From Propionibacterium sp. (GTDB lineage Bacteria > Actinomycetota > Actinomycetes > Propionibacteriales > Propionibacteriaceae), in assembly GCA_012517405.1 (NCBI GenBank), contig JAAYVB010000004.1, positions 62,001 through 126,000 on the forward strand: 64,000 nt of DNA, read 5' to 3'. The notes beneath the pieces are model-generated. The model ran no database searches and was not told the origin of the DNA. It worked only from the letters and a program-made list of their open reading frames with translations. Of the stretch, positions 1-8,723 are shown piece by piece; within the stretch, counting starts at the first letter, position 1; every line of letters starts with the position of its first letter. The position numbers and the translations under genes were made by a program.

Positions 1-1118
1 ATGGCGACCGCGACGCCACCGGCGAGGAGCTGCGCCAGATGCAGGCGCTGACCGATGCGTCGCTGGCTGCCGGCGGCGCGGCGGTGAGCTTCGGAATGAT
101 CTACGCACCCGGCATGTACGGCAGGGGCCGCGAACTGCGCGCCTTGGCCTCGGTGGCCGCCAAGTACGGCGTCCCGTTGGTGCCACACGTGCGCAACGAA
201 GCCAGCGAGTCGCTGGCCGCGATGAGCGAGTTCATCGACGCCTGTCGCGAGACCGGGGCCCGGCTGCACATCTCGCACCTCAAGCTGATCGGCAACGAGG
301 ACCTGCTCAATCAGCTGCTGGGATTGCTCGAGGCGGCAGCCACCCAGATCGACCTGACCGTCGACCAATACCCGTACGGCGCGGGCTCGACTCTGCTGAC
401 CGCGCTGCTGCCGCCCTGGGCCATGGCCGGCGGCCCCGAGGCCGCGCTGGCCCGCGTCCGGGATCGTGCCGCGCGCCGCGAACTGGCCGCGGACATGCGC
501 CACGGGCTGCCCGGCTGGGAGAACCTCTACGGTTCCTGCGGTGCCGAGAACGTAACCATCACTCAGGCCACCGGCCTGGACGAGGTCGTCGGGCGCACGG
601 TCGCCGAGGCCGCCGAGATGCTCAAGTGCGAGCCTGCGGATGCGGTCGTCGAGATCTGCGCCCGGACAAGCCTGGACGCCGCGATGATCGACCACTATTC
701 GACCGAGCGGGTCGTCCACGAGATCTACCGGCGTTCGGGATCGCTGCTCGGCAGCGACGGGGTCTTCAACCCGTCGCCGCATCCGCGGTTGTACGGGTCG
801 ACCGGACGATTCCTCGGGCGCTTCGCGATCCGTGCTGGGCTGGCTTCGGCGACCGATGCCATCGAGCGGATGAGCGGACGCTCGGCAGCCCTGCTGGGCC
901 TGACCGATCGTGGCCGCATCGCCCCTGGCCAGCGCGCCGATCTGGTGCTGCTGAATCCGCACGAGTTCATCGACACTGCGACGTTCACCAATCCGTGCAG
1001 CTATACCGCGGGAGTCTACGGAGTATGGGTGGCCGGTCAGCAGGTGTGGACGGGTCAGTCCTCCACAGCTGCCAGGCCAGGACGCGTCATCCGCATCGGG
1101 AAGGAGAATCTGGCGTGA
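1..1118 (+). CDS. N-acyl-D-amino-acid deacylase (D-aminoacylase), 5' end outside window
   Basis: The reading frame is open from base 3, so the start codon and the N-terminal HxH metal motif lie outside the window. The visible 371 codons look like the amidohydrolase-superfamily D-aminoacylases, which hydrolyse N-acyl-D-amino acids to D-amino acids in the cytosol. Matching landmarks are VPHVRNEA (metal/substrate His), DQYPYGAG, and the C-terminal GSDGVF...HPRLYGSTGRFL segment followed by the usual GRIAPGQRADLVLLNP tail. The stop overlaps the hydantoinase GTG by 4 nt (GTGA), so the two are probably translationally coupled. A closely related N-acyl-amino-acid or dipeptide amidohydrolase specificity cannot be excluded. 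Confidence 0.85.
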   Translation, partial: GDRDATGEELRQMQALTDASLAAGGAAVSFGMIYAPGMYGRGRELRALASVAAKYGVPLVPHVRNEASESLAAMSEFIDACRETGARLHISHLKLIGNEDLLNQLLGLLEAAATQIDLTVDQYPYGAGSTLLTALLPPWAMAGGPEAALARVRDRAARRELAADMRHGLPGWENLYGSCGAENVTITQATGLDEVVGRTVAEAAEMLKCEPADAVVEICARTSLDAAMIDHYSTERVVHEIYRRSGSLLGSDGVFNPSPHPRLYGSTGRFLGRFAIRAGLASATDAIERMSGRSAALLGLTDRGRIAPGQRADLVLLNPHEFIDTATFTNPCSYTAGVYGVWVAGQQVWTGQSSTAARPGRVIRIGKENLA

Positions 1119-2515
1119 GCACCATCATTCGGGGCGGCACGGTCGTCGGTCCGTACGGGTCGGCCGTCACCGATCTGCGGATCGACGGTGAGCAGATCAC
1201 CGCGCTCGGCGCAATCACGGAGACTCCCGGAGACCGGCTGATCGACGCCGGCGGCTGCCTGGTGCTGCCGGGCGGCATCGACACTCACACCCACCTCGAT
1301 CTGGCCACCCAGGGCACCACGACCGTCGACGATTTCAATACCGGCACCCGCGCAGCGGTGCTCGGCGGCACCACCTTGGTGATGGATTTCGCGACCGCGC
1401 AGAAGGGCGAGACGCTGGCCCAAGGACTCGCCAACTGGCAGGCTAAGGCGTCCGGCAAATCGTGGTGCGACTACGCCTTTCACATGGCTATGCTGGAATG
1501 GCCCGCCGGGCGTGCCGACGAGATGGCAGCTATCGCGCGTCAGGGCGTGACGTCGTTCAAGATGTACATGGCCTACCGCCCAGCCATGATGGTCGAGGAC
1601 GACGAGATCTTCCAGGCGCTGCAGGCGACCCGCAGCTTCGGTGGCACGATCGGATTCCACGCCGAGAACGGCCGACTCATCGACGAACTGACCCGGGAGA
1701 GGGTCGCGTCCGGCCAGACTCATGCCTACTACCACCAGCACACCCACCCGGTTGAGGTGGAGCGCGAGGCGATCAGCCGGCTCGCCGCGATCAGCGAACT
1801 TGCCGGCAATGTGCCGTGCTACGTGGTGCATCTGAGCAGCAGGGACGGGCTGACCGAGGTGCTGCGCGCGAACCGGCGCGGGGTGCCATTGAGGGCGGAG
1901 ACCTGCCCGCAGTATCTGCTGCTGGACGCCAGTCGCTATGGCATGGCCAACGGAGACGATCTGGACGAGGTCTCCGGCTATGTCATCAGTCCGCCGCTGC
2001 GTGAGGTCGCCGACCAGGATGTGCTGTGGCAGGCGGTTTCCGACGGGTCGGTGCAGTTCATCGGCACCGACCACTGCGCCTTCAACGTGCACGGCCAAAA
2101 GGATGCCGGCGGCGACGACTTCCGCTCCATTCCCAATGGCGCTCCCGGAATTCAGCTGCGGATGGAGTTGCTCTACACCTATGGTGTCGAGCCCGGACGC
2201 ATCAGCCTGGAGCGCTATGTCGAATTGAACGCGACCAACGCGGCCCGCTACTTCGGGGTTCATCCGCGCAAGGGCATTCTCGCGCCTGGGTCCGACGCCG
2301 ATGTGGTGATCTACGACCCGCGGGGCACCCGCACGGTGCACCAGACCGATCTCGACGAGAACGTCGACTACACGCCGTACGAGGGTTGGCGGATCTCCGG
2401 ACGCGTCCGCGATGTCTTCGTCCGGGGCTCGGCCGCCGTGCTCGACGGTGTCCTGGTGGGAGATCAATCGGGGCAGTTCATCGCCTGCGGCCCCAGCGAT
2501 GGGACGATCCGATGA
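1115..2515 (+). CDS. Dihydropyrimidinase / D-hydantoinase family amidohydrolase
   Basis: This 466-aa cytosolic amidohydrolase opens the ring of hydantoins or dihydropyrimidines to N-carbamoyl amino acids. The length is normal for the family. The binuclear metal site is visible: HxH at residues 58-60 (IDTHTHLD), the carboxylated lysine in TSFKMYMAYR near residue 149, and the catalytic Asp in GTDHCAFN near residue 318. I chose GTG at 1115 because it overlaps the upstream stop by 4 nt and matches the hydantoinase N terminus (STIIRGGTVV). An in-frame opening further upstream runs antiparallel to no real domain and was ignored. The neighbours (D-aminoacylase, carbamoylase, hydantoin racemase) support a hydantoin role over pyrimidine degradation. 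Confidence 0.9.
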   Translation: MSTIIRGGTVVGPYGSAVTDLRIDGEQITALGAITETPGDRLIDAGGCLVLPGGIDTHTHLDLATQGTTTVDDFNTGTRAAVLGGTTLVMDFATAQKGETLAQGLANWQAKASGKSWCDYAFHMAMLEWPAGRADEMAAIARQGVTSFKMYMAYRPAMMVEDDEIFQALQATRSFGGTIGFHAENGRLIDELTRERVASGQTHAYYHQHTHPVEVEREAISRLAAISELAGNVPCYVVHLSSRDGLTEVLRANRRGVPLRAETCPQYLLLDASRYGMANGDDLDEVSGYVISPPLREVADQDVLWQAVSDGSVQFIGTDHCAFNVHGQKDAGGDDFRSIPNGAPGIQLRMELLYTYGVEPGRISLERYVELNATNAARYFGVHPRKGILAPGSDADVVIYDPRGTRTVHQTDLDENVDYTPYEGWRISGRVRDVFVRGSAAVLDGVLVGDQSGQFIACGPSDGTIR

Positions 2516-2538
2516 GCGTCATCGCCCATCGTGACCGC

Positions 2539-3303
2539 TCACAGCGAATCGCGGTTGCGCCGGAAGGAGAACTCGAAGGCACCGGGCAGCATCCACGACT
2601 CGCTGCGGTCGACCAGGTCACCGTCCCGATTGCAGGTCAGCTCGTTCATCTGCAGGGCCGGGCTGCCGGGTGCGGCGTCGACGTGCTGCGCGAGTGCAGT
2701 AGTGACCAGCACGGGTTCGAGCCGGCAGTCGGCGAACTGTGCGAGATCACGCTCGATGAGAATGTCGAGCACCGATCCAGTGCGCCCGAACTCGCGGACG
2801 AGCAGTTCTCGTCCCAGCACCTCGTCCGGGACGTAGTCGATGATCCAGGCGACTCGCTGACCATGGCGAGCTTTGGCTCGCGAGACCCGGGCGAGGTTCT
2901 CCCGCTGATGGGCGGGGAACGCGTCGCGTCGGACGTCGTCGTCGGGGCAGTCCTCGATGATCAGGTCGACCGTCTCGAAGGATTCGCCGGCCTGGTCGGC
3001 GTAGGTATCGAAGGAGACCAGCCGGGTCAGATGGGAAGCGATGGTCTTCGCGCGGGGCAGCACGATCGATCCCGAGCCGCGACGGGTCTGAATGAAGCCC
3101 TGCTCGGCCAGCGACTGCAGTGCCGATCGCACCGTCACCCGGGACGCGGCGTAGGTCTCGCACAGTTCTGCTTCGGACGGCAGCTTCTCGCCGGTAGGTA
3201 TCTCTCCCGACAGAATCAGATCGTCGAGAATCGCGTTGCGGATCTCGGTTTGCAGCAGCATGCGCTGCCGGATCCGAGCGGCGTGTGGTTCGCGACTGTC
3301 CAT
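2539..3303 (-). CDS. GntR-family transcriptional regulator (HutC-type, UTRA domain)
   Basis: A 254-aa repressor-type protein. Residues about 15-80 form the GntR winged helix (EIRNAILDDLILSGEIPTG, KLPSEAELCETY, SRVTVRSALQSLAEQG, TRRGSGSIV), and the remainder fits a UTRA ligand-binding domain. The chosen ATG at 3303 gives the standard N terminus; an upstream extension to 3444 would cover the divergent promoter. The gene is convergent with the hydantoinase gene (23 nt apart) and divergent from the ammonia-lyase-like gene. It most likely controls the flanking catabolic genes and itself through the palindromes at 3326-3345 and 3411-3421. The ligand is unknown, perhaps a hydantoin or amino-acid derivative. 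Confidence 0.9.
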   Translation of the reverse strand: MDSREPHAARIRQRMLLQTEIRNAILDDLILSGEIPTGEKLPSEAELCETYAASRVTVRSALQSLAEQGFIQTRRGSGSIVLPRAKTIASHLTRLVSFDTYADQAGESFETVDLIIEDCPDDDVRRDAFPAHQRENLARVSRAKARHGQRVAWIIDYVPDEVLGRELLVREFGRTGSVLDILIERDLAQFADCRLEPVLVTTALAQHVDAAPGSPALQMNELTCNRDGDLVDRSESWMLPGAFEFSFRRNRDSL

Positions 3304-3325
3304 GACTCTCCTCGCAGCTTGCGGG

Positions 3326-3345
3326 TCCCCGGAACGTTCGGGGGA
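3326..3345. promoter_or_regulatory. Near-perfect 20-bp palindrome in the divergent promoter region
   Basis: TCCCCGGAACGTTCGGGGGA pairs with itself at 9 of 10 positions (core GAACGTTC). It lies 23 bp upstream of the GntR-gene start. It could be an autoregulatory operator or a 5'-UTR hairpin; the sequence alone does not decide. Confidence 0.4.
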
Positions 3346-3410
3346 TCGGGGGTAAGCACCCCCACAGTACCTAGCGAATCGACGGTTCGCCATAATCAGT
3401 CTGTTATTAG

Positions 3411-3421
3411 TTGTCCTACAA
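3411..3421. promoter_or_regulatory. Candidate GntR-family operator TTGT-N3-ACAA
   Basis: TTGTCCTACAA is a perfect TTGT-N3-ACAA inverted repeat with the GT-N3-AC spacing typical of GntR-superfamily operators. It touches the Shine-Dalgarno AAGGGG (3421-3426) of the gene starting at 3434. A TTATTA sequence at 3404-3409 could be a -10 box. Repressor binding here would block the catabolic operon. The assignment is by pattern and position only. Confidence 0.45.
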
Positions 3422-3433
3422 AGGGGACCGTTT

Positions 3434-4579
3434 ATGTCTCTCACCGCTAGTTCACCAGCGCTGGCCGCGAACTACCTGCTGCACAATCCGCTGGCCGATC
3501 GGGCATCGGTGCAGCGCCCCGTCCTGGCCTGCCGCGATTTCCATGCTTCCTTGCCGGGTTTCGCGGCGACTCCGGTACGCGAGGCGCCCACCGCGGCGAA
3601 TGCGCTCGGCGTGGCCAGGGTCGTGGTGAAGGACGAGTCGAACCGTCTGGGCCTGCCCTCGTTCAAGATCCTCGGTGCGGCCTGGGCGGTGTGCCGAGAG
3701 CTGGCCGAGCGCTGGGATCTCGGCCCCGCCGCCGAGCTGAGCTTCGACGATCTGCTGATCGCGGCCGGCCGTCACCCGGAGTTGACGCTGGTAGCACCCA
3801 CCGACGGCAATCACGGCCGCGCGGTCGCCCATATCGCGCGGCTGCTGGGGCTGCCGGCCAAGGTGCTGATGCCCGCCGGAACCGCGCAGGACCGCATCGA
3901 CGCCATCGTCGGTGAGGGAGCGGAGGTCGCGGTCACCGACGTCGGTTATGACGACACCGTCCGGCTGGCCGCCGCCCTGGCCGGTCCGGCGGCGGCGGTG
4001 ATCTCGGACACGTCCTGGCCGGGCTATCAGCGGGCGCCGCAAGACGTCATCGACGGTTACGCCACCGTGGTCGGTGAGGTCACCGACCTGATCGACGCCG
4101 GCGGGCTGCCCGAGCCGGACGTCATCGCGGCGCAGATCGGCGTCGGCGGGTTCGCCGCGGCGGTGGCCCGGGGGTTCGCTCATCGTCCGAACCGCCTGAT
4201 GGTGGGTGCCGAACCGCTCGACGCGGCGTGCGTGACCGCCTCCGCTGCCGCTGGGCACATCGTCTCCTTGGAGGGCGAGCAGCATTCGGCGATGGCCGGC
4301 CTGAACTGCGGCACTCCATCAGACTTGGCCTGGCCCGATGTCAGCAGCGGATTCGACGCCTTCAGCGTGATCGACGACGCAGCCGCGGAGCAGGCGATGC
4401 GGCTGCTCGCAAGCGACGGCATCGCCGCGGGTGAAAGCGGCGCCGCGGGACTGGCCGGGCTGCTGGGCAATCTCGGCGAACTCGGTCTGACCAGCGACGA
4501 CACGGTCCTGGTCTTCCTCACCGAAGGCCCCACGGACTCTGCAAACTATCGCCGGGTGGTCGGCGGGAATCAGGAGTGA
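3434..4579 (+). CDS. Diaminopropionate ammonia-lyase-like PLP enzyme (YgeX family)
   Basis: A 381-aa fold-type II PLP enzyme. Family members convert 2,3-diaminopropionate to pyruvate and ammonia. Visible landmarks are the PLP lysine in LPSFKILGAAWA (Lys78), preceded by VKDESNRLG, the cofactor-phosphate segment PTDGNHGRAVA, QIGVGGFAAAVA in the middle, and ESGAAGLAGLLG near the C terminus. The ATG at 3434 has AAGGGG 7 nt upstream. E. coli ygeX also sits in a cluster with hydantoinase-like genes, which supports the call. The gene leads a three-gene operon with the carbamoylase and racemase. Threonine/serine dehydratase-like activity on another amino acid remains possible. Confidence 0.8.
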   Translation: MSLTASSPALAANYLLHNPLADRASVQRPVLACRDFHASLPGFAATPVREAPTAANALGVARVVVKDESNRLGLPSFKILGAAWAVCRELAERWDLGPAAELSFDDLLIAAGRHPELTLVAPTDGNHGRAVAHIARLLGLPAKVLMPAGTAQDRIDAIVGEGAEVAVTDVGYDDTVRLAAALAGPAAAVISDTSWPGYQRAPQDVIDGYATVVGEVTDLIDAGGLPEPDVIAAQIGVGGFAAAVARGFAHRPNRLMVGAEPLDAACVTASAAAGHIVSLEGEQHSAMAGLNCGTPSDLAWPDVSSGFDAFSVIDDAAAEQAMRLLASDGIAAGESGAAGLAGLLGNLGELGLTSDDTVLVFLTEGPTDSANYRRVVGGNQE

Positions 4580-4584
4580 TGACG

Positions 4585-5862
4585 ATGACTATTGAGCAGC
4601 GGACGACCGAGACCGTACGTATCGACCCCGAGCGGCTGTGGGATTCGCTCAGCAAGCTGGGTGAGATCGGTGCCTATCTCGATGACGAGACGGGCCTGAT
4701 CGGCGTCCGACGGCTCGCGCTGACCGACGAGGATGTCGCCGGACGCAGACTCGTGCTCTCCTGGTTCGCCGACGCGGGCCTGGAGATCACGCTCGACCGC
4801 GTGGGCAACGTGCGAGCCCGGCGTCCCGGCCTGGACGACAGCCTCGCCCCGGTGGTGATCGGCTCACATGTTGACTCCGTCGCGACGGCGGGACGCTTCG
4901 ATGGCTGCCTGGGCGTGCTCGGCGGCCTGGAGGTCGTCCGGACGCTCAACGATCACGAGGTGAGCACGCTGCGTCCGATCGAACTGGCGATCTGGACCGA
5001 GGAGGAAGGCTGCCGCTTCGGCACCGACATGCTCGGCAGCGCGGTCGCGGCCGGACGGATCACTGAGGCGCAGGCCCGGTCGCTGACCGACGCCGGCGGC
5101 ATCTCGGTGGGCGCCGAACTCGACCGGCACGGCCTGGTCGGACCGGTCGCGGTGCCCGTGACACCGCCGGCTCACTACCTGGAATGCCACATCGAACAGG
5201 GTCCGATCCTGGAAGCAGGCGGCTACGAGATCGGTGTGGTCACCGGGGTGCAGGCCATCTTGTGGCACCGGCTGACAATCCGCGGACGCGCCGCACATGC
5301 CGGCACGACCCCGGACGCGTTGCGGCACAGCGCAACCCTGGCCGCGGCGCTGGTGACCGTCAAGCTGGACGAGATGGTGAAGTCGGGGCAGTACGGTGCG
5401 CTGCTGGCCAACGTCGGGCGTTTCGACACCGCACCCAATCTGGTGAACATCGTCGCCAGCGAGGCGGTCATCACCATCGACCTGCGCAATCCCGAGGAGG
5501 ATGCGATCCAGCGCGCCAGTGCCGATCTGCTGGCCTACTGCCGCGAGGTCGAACAGCGCACCGGGGTGACGATCGCCTCCGAGATCACCGCGCACACCCC
5601 GCCGGTGCAGTTCTACGACGAGGTCATGGACGAGGTGGAGGCCACCGCAAACCGATTCGGGCTGAGCAACCGCCGGATCATGTCGGGCGCCGGTCACGAC
5701 GCCGGTGAGATGGCCGCGATCTGCCCGACCGGGATGGTCTTCGTCCCCGGCAAGTACGACGGCATCAGCCACAATCCGCGGGAATACTCCACGCCGAAGG
5801 CCTGCGCGGACGGCATCAACGTGCTCTTCCAGTGCGCGGTGAGCTTCGCCAACCGGTCGTGA
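4585..5862 (+). CDS. N-carbamoyl-amino-acid hydrolase / allantoate amidohydrolase family (M20)
   Basis: A zinc-dependent M20-family amidase that removes the carbamoyl group from N-carbamoyl amino acids (or acts on allantoate), releasing CO2 and ammonia. Metal ligands are visible in GSHVDSVATAGRFDG, the EEEGCRFG pair, ECHIEQGPILE, and the C-terminal GAGHDAGEMA and ISHNPREYS segments. Three in-frame starts exist (GTG 4576, ATG 4579, ATG 4585). AGGAG at 4572-4576 is correctly spaced (8 nt) only for 4585. The SD lies inside the end of the previous gene, indicating coupling. With the hydantoinase and racemase nearby, an L-carbamoylase role is the best inference. Confidence 0.88.
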   Translation: MTIEQRTTETVRIDPERLWDSLSKLGEIGAYLDDETGLIGVRRLALTDEDVAGRRLVLSWFADAGLEITLDRVGNVRARRPGLDDSLAPVVIGSHVDSVATAGRFDGCLGVLGGLEVVRTLNDHEVSTLRPIELAIWTEEEGCRFGTDMLGSAVAAGRITEAQARSLTDAGGISVGAELDRHGLVGPVAVPVTPPAHYLECHIEQGPILEAGGYEIGVVTGVQAILWHRLTIRGRAAHAGTTPDALRHSATLAAALVTVKLDEMVKSGQYGALLANVGRFDTAPNLVNIVASEAVITIDLRNPEEDAIQRASADLLAYCREVEQRTGVTIASEITAHTPPVQFYDEVMDEVEATANRFGLSNRRIMSGAGHDAGEMAAICPTGMVFVPGKYDGISHNPREYSTPKACADGINVLFQCAVSFANRS

Positions 5863-6509
5863 GAATCCTGGTCCTCAACCCGAACTCGTCGCAGGCGATC
5901 ACCCGGGTACTGTCCCGGGTGGCCGACGACTGGGCCGCCGCGAGCGGAAACGACGTGGTGACCGAATACCTGCCGGACGCGCCCGAACTGCTCGTCACCC
6001 AGGCGGACAACGAGCTGGTCGCCGGACAGATATGGCAGCGGATCGCCCGGCTCGCCGACGACGGATTCGATGCGATGGTGATCGCCTGCCACGGCGATCC
6101 GGGGCTGCCGGACGGCTGGGCGGTGCAGGACCGGCGGCCGGTGGTCGGAATGGGCTGGGCATCAATGCAGCTCGCCGCGGCCGGTGAGGGCTGGGGCGTG
6201 CTGTGTGTCACCGAGGAGATCGTCGCGGACAAGGTCGAACAGGCCGCCGGCTATGGACTGACCGGCGACCTGATCGTGGCTCGCGGCGCACTGCGGCGCG
6301 ACTACGAGACCGGCAGCAACGCCGCGCTCGGCTGCCTGGTGGCCGAGGTCACCGAGATCGCCGCGGCCGGCGCGGCATCAGTGGTTCTCGGCTGCGGCGC
6401 GATGTCCGGCCTGGCCGGTGCGGTGCGTGAGCGCGTTCCGGCCGCGGTGATCGAACCGTTGGCGGCGGCCCTCGATCAGTCCGTGCTGCTGGCCTGCGCG
6501 ACCGGCTGA
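5859..6509 (+). CDS. Asp/Glu/hydantoin racemase family protein
   Basis: A 216-aa member of the aspartate/glutamate/hydantoin racemase superfamily, which interconverts enantiomers through a two-cysteine mechanism. The N terminus RILVLNPNSSQAITR matches the hydantoin racemase signature, and the two expected cysteines are present in IACHGDPGL and VLGCGAMSGL. The GTG at 5859 overlaps the carbamoylase stop by 4 nt (GTGA). Its role here would be to racemise hydantoins so both isomers enter the ring-opening step. The 3' end overlaps the convergent GyrI-like gene by 34 nt. Confidence 0.85.
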   Translation: MRILVLNPNSSQAITRVLSRVADDWAAASGNDVVTEYLPDAPELLVTQADNELVAGQIWQRIARLADDGFDAMVIACHGDPGLPDGWAVQDRRPVVGMGWASMQLAAAGEGWGVLCVTEEIVADKVEQAAGYGLTGDLIVARGALRRDYETGSNAALGCLVAEVTEIAAAGAASVVLGCGAMSGLAGAVRERVPAAVIEPLAAALDQSVLLACATG

Positions 6510-7102
6510 CGCAGCAGCGTCCGCAGTTTGTCGGGTGCGGTGCGGCGGAAATCGCTGAAGTAGACCTCGTGGTGGTGTCCGGTCGGCGTCAGACCCTGGC
6601 TGGGAATGAACTCCTCGTGCAGCCTCTGCAGCACCGGCCCCTCGTCGTCGAAACTGCCGATATGCAGCGTCTGGACGCATAACCCCTCGTCCAGCAGGTC
6701 GAAGCGGACATCGCCGAGCCGCGCGGGCGGATCTTTGGCGGCCACCTGCTCGACCGCGGCGTCGACCATGGCCTGGTCGATCCAGTCGGGAACCAGCAGC
6801 AGCAGCGTCCAATCCCACTGGGACTTGTCGCGGTTCGAGAACGCGTCCATGTCGTCGGCCCACCACAAGCCCTCCAGCGGCGGGACGACGTAGTCACGCC
6901 CCAGACCCTGCTTGCTGGCGAACTTCAGCTTGTAGGCGATCGGATACAGCGTCTCGATGGCTTCTGCGAAGGCAGGCGAGGTGTTCGGGTCGCCGTGGCC
7001 GTCGATCATCAGGTAGTGCAGCGGTGGGACCTCGACGAGGCGAAAGACCCCGCGCTTGGCCTGATACGAGTCGAGGGTCTTCTTGAAGTCGATCTTGTCC
7101 AT
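6476..7102 (-). CDS. GyrI-like small-molecule-binding domain protein
   Basis: A 208-aa soluble protein resembling the stand-alone GyrI-like/SOUL-type effector-binding proteins (MDKIDFKKTLDSYQAK, FRLVEVPPLHYLMIDGHGDP, EVYFSDFRRTAPDKLRT). These bind small molecules or hydrolyse some xenobiotics; the physiological ligand is unknown. It is the second gene of a two-gene minus-strand unit. Its ATG shares one base with the HAD gene stop (TGATG), implying translational coupling. The 3' end overlaps the convergent racemase gene by 34 nt, so the two transcripts are partly antisense. Confidence 0.8.
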   Translation of the reverse strand: MDKIDFKKTLDSYQAKRGVFRLVEVPPLHYLMIDGHGDPNTSPAFAEAIETLYPIAYKLKFASKQGLGRDYVVPPLEGLWWADDMDAFSNRDKSQWDWTLLLLVPDWIDQAMVDAAVEQVAAKDPPARLGDVRFDLLDEGLCVQTLHIGSFDDEGPVLQRLHEEFIPSQGLTPTGHHHEVYFSDFRRTAPDKLRTLLRQPVAQASSTD

Positions 7103-7911
7103 CAGCAGCCTCCCCGTTGTGACAGCACTTCGCGGATGACGCTCACCACGCCGTATTCGTCATTCGACCCGGTAACGAAACGCGCGCGATCGCGGACCGC
7201 CTGCTCGGCGTTGCTGACCGCATAGCTGTAGTAGACCTCGTCCAGCATCTCGATGTCGTTGTAGGTGTCGCCGAAAGCCATCATCTGCGCAGGGTCCAGG
7301 CCCAGCCGATCAGCGAGCACACGTAGCCCGCTGCCCTTGGTCACGCCGGGGTTCATGATGTCGACCCAGACCACCCCGCCGATGGTGACCGAGAAATCCC
7401 GGTCGTAGGCCGGACGATAGAGGTCGTCGCAGATCTCGATCGCACCGCCGCCCGGGAAGTAGACCGTGAACTTGTCGGCGTCCGCGTCGATGACGGTCAG
7501 GTCGTCGACGAAGGTGATCTCGGAGTAGAAGGTGCGCAGGAACTCCTCATGCATCCGGTGCGCGGAGGCGACGTAGGCGGTTTCGATGCCGCAGATGATC
7601 GGGACGCCGGCTGTCTGCTGATGGGTGAGGGCGATCATCGCCTGATAGTCCGCGGTGGACAGCAGACTCTCGAAGAGCACCTCGCCGTCGTAACTAACGG
7701 TCCCACCGTTGTCGCCGATGTAGCCCAGGCCGGGACCGCCGGCCGGAAACATTGTCTGCAGCGTGAACAGCGGGCGTCCGCTGGCTGCGACGAAGACGAT
7801 GCCGGCCTGATTCAGCCGATCGACGTAGCTGTGGAAATCGGGAGGCAGTTCGCTGGTTTCGGTGAGCAGCGTGTGGTCCATATCGGACGCGATCAGGCGG
7901 ATGTCTTCCAT
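7102..7911 (-). CDS. HAD-superfamily hydrolase, Cof-type (class IIB) phosphatase
   Basis: A 269-aa cytosolic HAD phosphatase. Motif I is at the N terminus (IASDMDHTLLT, nucleophile and acid Asp), motif II in VAASGRPLF, the lysine of motif III in GVTKGSG, and motif IV is GDTYNDIEML. Between them lies the C2 cap of the Cof/YbiV subgroup. Substrates in this group are usually sugar phosphates or cofactors such as PLP or FMN; the exact one cannot be read here. It heads a short operon with the GyrI-like gene. Confidence 0.88.
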   Translation of the reverse strand: MEDIRLIASDMDHTLLTETSELPPDFHSYVDRLNQAGIVFVAASGRPLFTLQTMFPAGGPGLGYIGDNGGTVSYDGEVLFESLLSTADYQAMIALTHQQTAGVPIICGIETAYVASAHRMHEEFLRTFYSEITFVDDLTVIDADADKFTVYFPGGGAIEICDDLYRPAYDRDFSVTIGGVVWVDIMNPGVTKGSGLRVLADRLGLDPAQMMAFGDTYNDIEMLDEVYYSYAVSNAEQAVRDRARFVTGSNDEYGVVSVIREVLSQRGGC

Positions 7912-8028
7912 GGTCGGCGCTCCCGTGGGTTCGTTTGCTTCAAAGCTATTGGCAGCATGCCGGTCGGCGCGCGGGAAATCCAGTTTCGGGGTCTAGGACG
8001 TTTCTTGAACATGCGTGATGCTTGAGGC

Positions 8029-8703
8029 ATGAGCGAGATGACTCTGACCGAGGTGATGGCCGAGCTGGCCTCGCTGGAAGATCCGAAGATCCGGGCGGTC
8101 AACGAGCGGTATGGCGACGATCACGGCGTGAACCTCACCAAGCTGAGAGCGCTGGCCAAGCGGATCAAGACCCGCCACGAGTTCGCTGGCCAGTTGTGGG
8201 CCACCGGTGACAGCGCTGCCCGCCTGCTCGCGCTCTTGATCTGCCGTCCCCGATCGTTCAGCCAGGACGAGCTGGACGCGATGCTGCGTGATGCCCGGGT
8301 GCCGAAGGTGCAGGACTGGCTGGTGAACTACGTTGTGAAGAAGTCGCCGCACGTCGAGGCGCTGCGGGTGAGCTGGTTCGACGATCCGGATCCGGTGATC
8401 GCCAGCGCCGGCTGGGCGCTCACCGCCGACCGGGTGGTGAAGAAGCCCGAAGGGCTCGACCTGGCGGGTTTGCTCGACCTGATCGAGGCGCAGATGGCCG
8501 ACGCCCCCGAGCGGTTGCAGTGGGCCATGAACGCCTGTCTGGCCCAGATCGGCATCGAACACCCCGAGTATCGCGCCCGCGCACTGGAGATCGGGGAGCG
8601 CCTGGAGGTGCTGAAGGATTATCCGACCTCGCCCGGCTGTACCTCTCCGTTCGCGCCGATCTGGATCACCGAGATGGTCCGGAGACAGGCCGAGCAGGCC
8701 TGA
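8029..8703 (+). CDS. DNA alkylation repair protein (AlkD-like HEAT-repeat glycosylase)
   Basis: A 224-aa all-helical protein of the AlkC/AlkD type. AlkD proteins excise N3- and N7-alkylated purines using stacked HEAT-like repeats. Recognisable stretches are GVNLTKLRALAKRIKT near the N terminus, QDWLVNYVVKKSPHVEALR in the middle and WAMNACLAQIGIEHPEYR toward the end. The length fits the family. The gene appears monocistronic and is followed 20 nt later by the long stem-loop element at 8724-8818. Confidence 0.8.
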   Translation: MSEMTLTEVMAELASLEDPKIRAVNERYGDDHGVNLTKLRALAKRIKTRHEFAGQLWATGDSAARLLALLICRPRSFSQDELDAMLRDARVPKVQDWLVNYVVKKSPHVEALRVSWFDDPDPVIASAGWALTADRVVKKPEGLDLAGLLDLIEAQMADAPERLQWAMNACLAQIGIEHPEYRARALEIGERLEVLKDYPTSPGCTSPFAPIWITEMVRRQAEQA

Positions 8704-8723
8704 CCGGGCCCGGCTCGATGCAA

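Noticed and set aside
1055..2467. A 470-codon minus-strand open frame opposite the hydantoinase gene
   Set aside because: Its protein has no domain and mirrors codon bias of the real gene on the other strand.
2026..3450. A 474-codon plus-strand frame across the hydantoinase end and the GntR gene
   Set aside because: It spans two confidently assigned genes and the protein has no domain.
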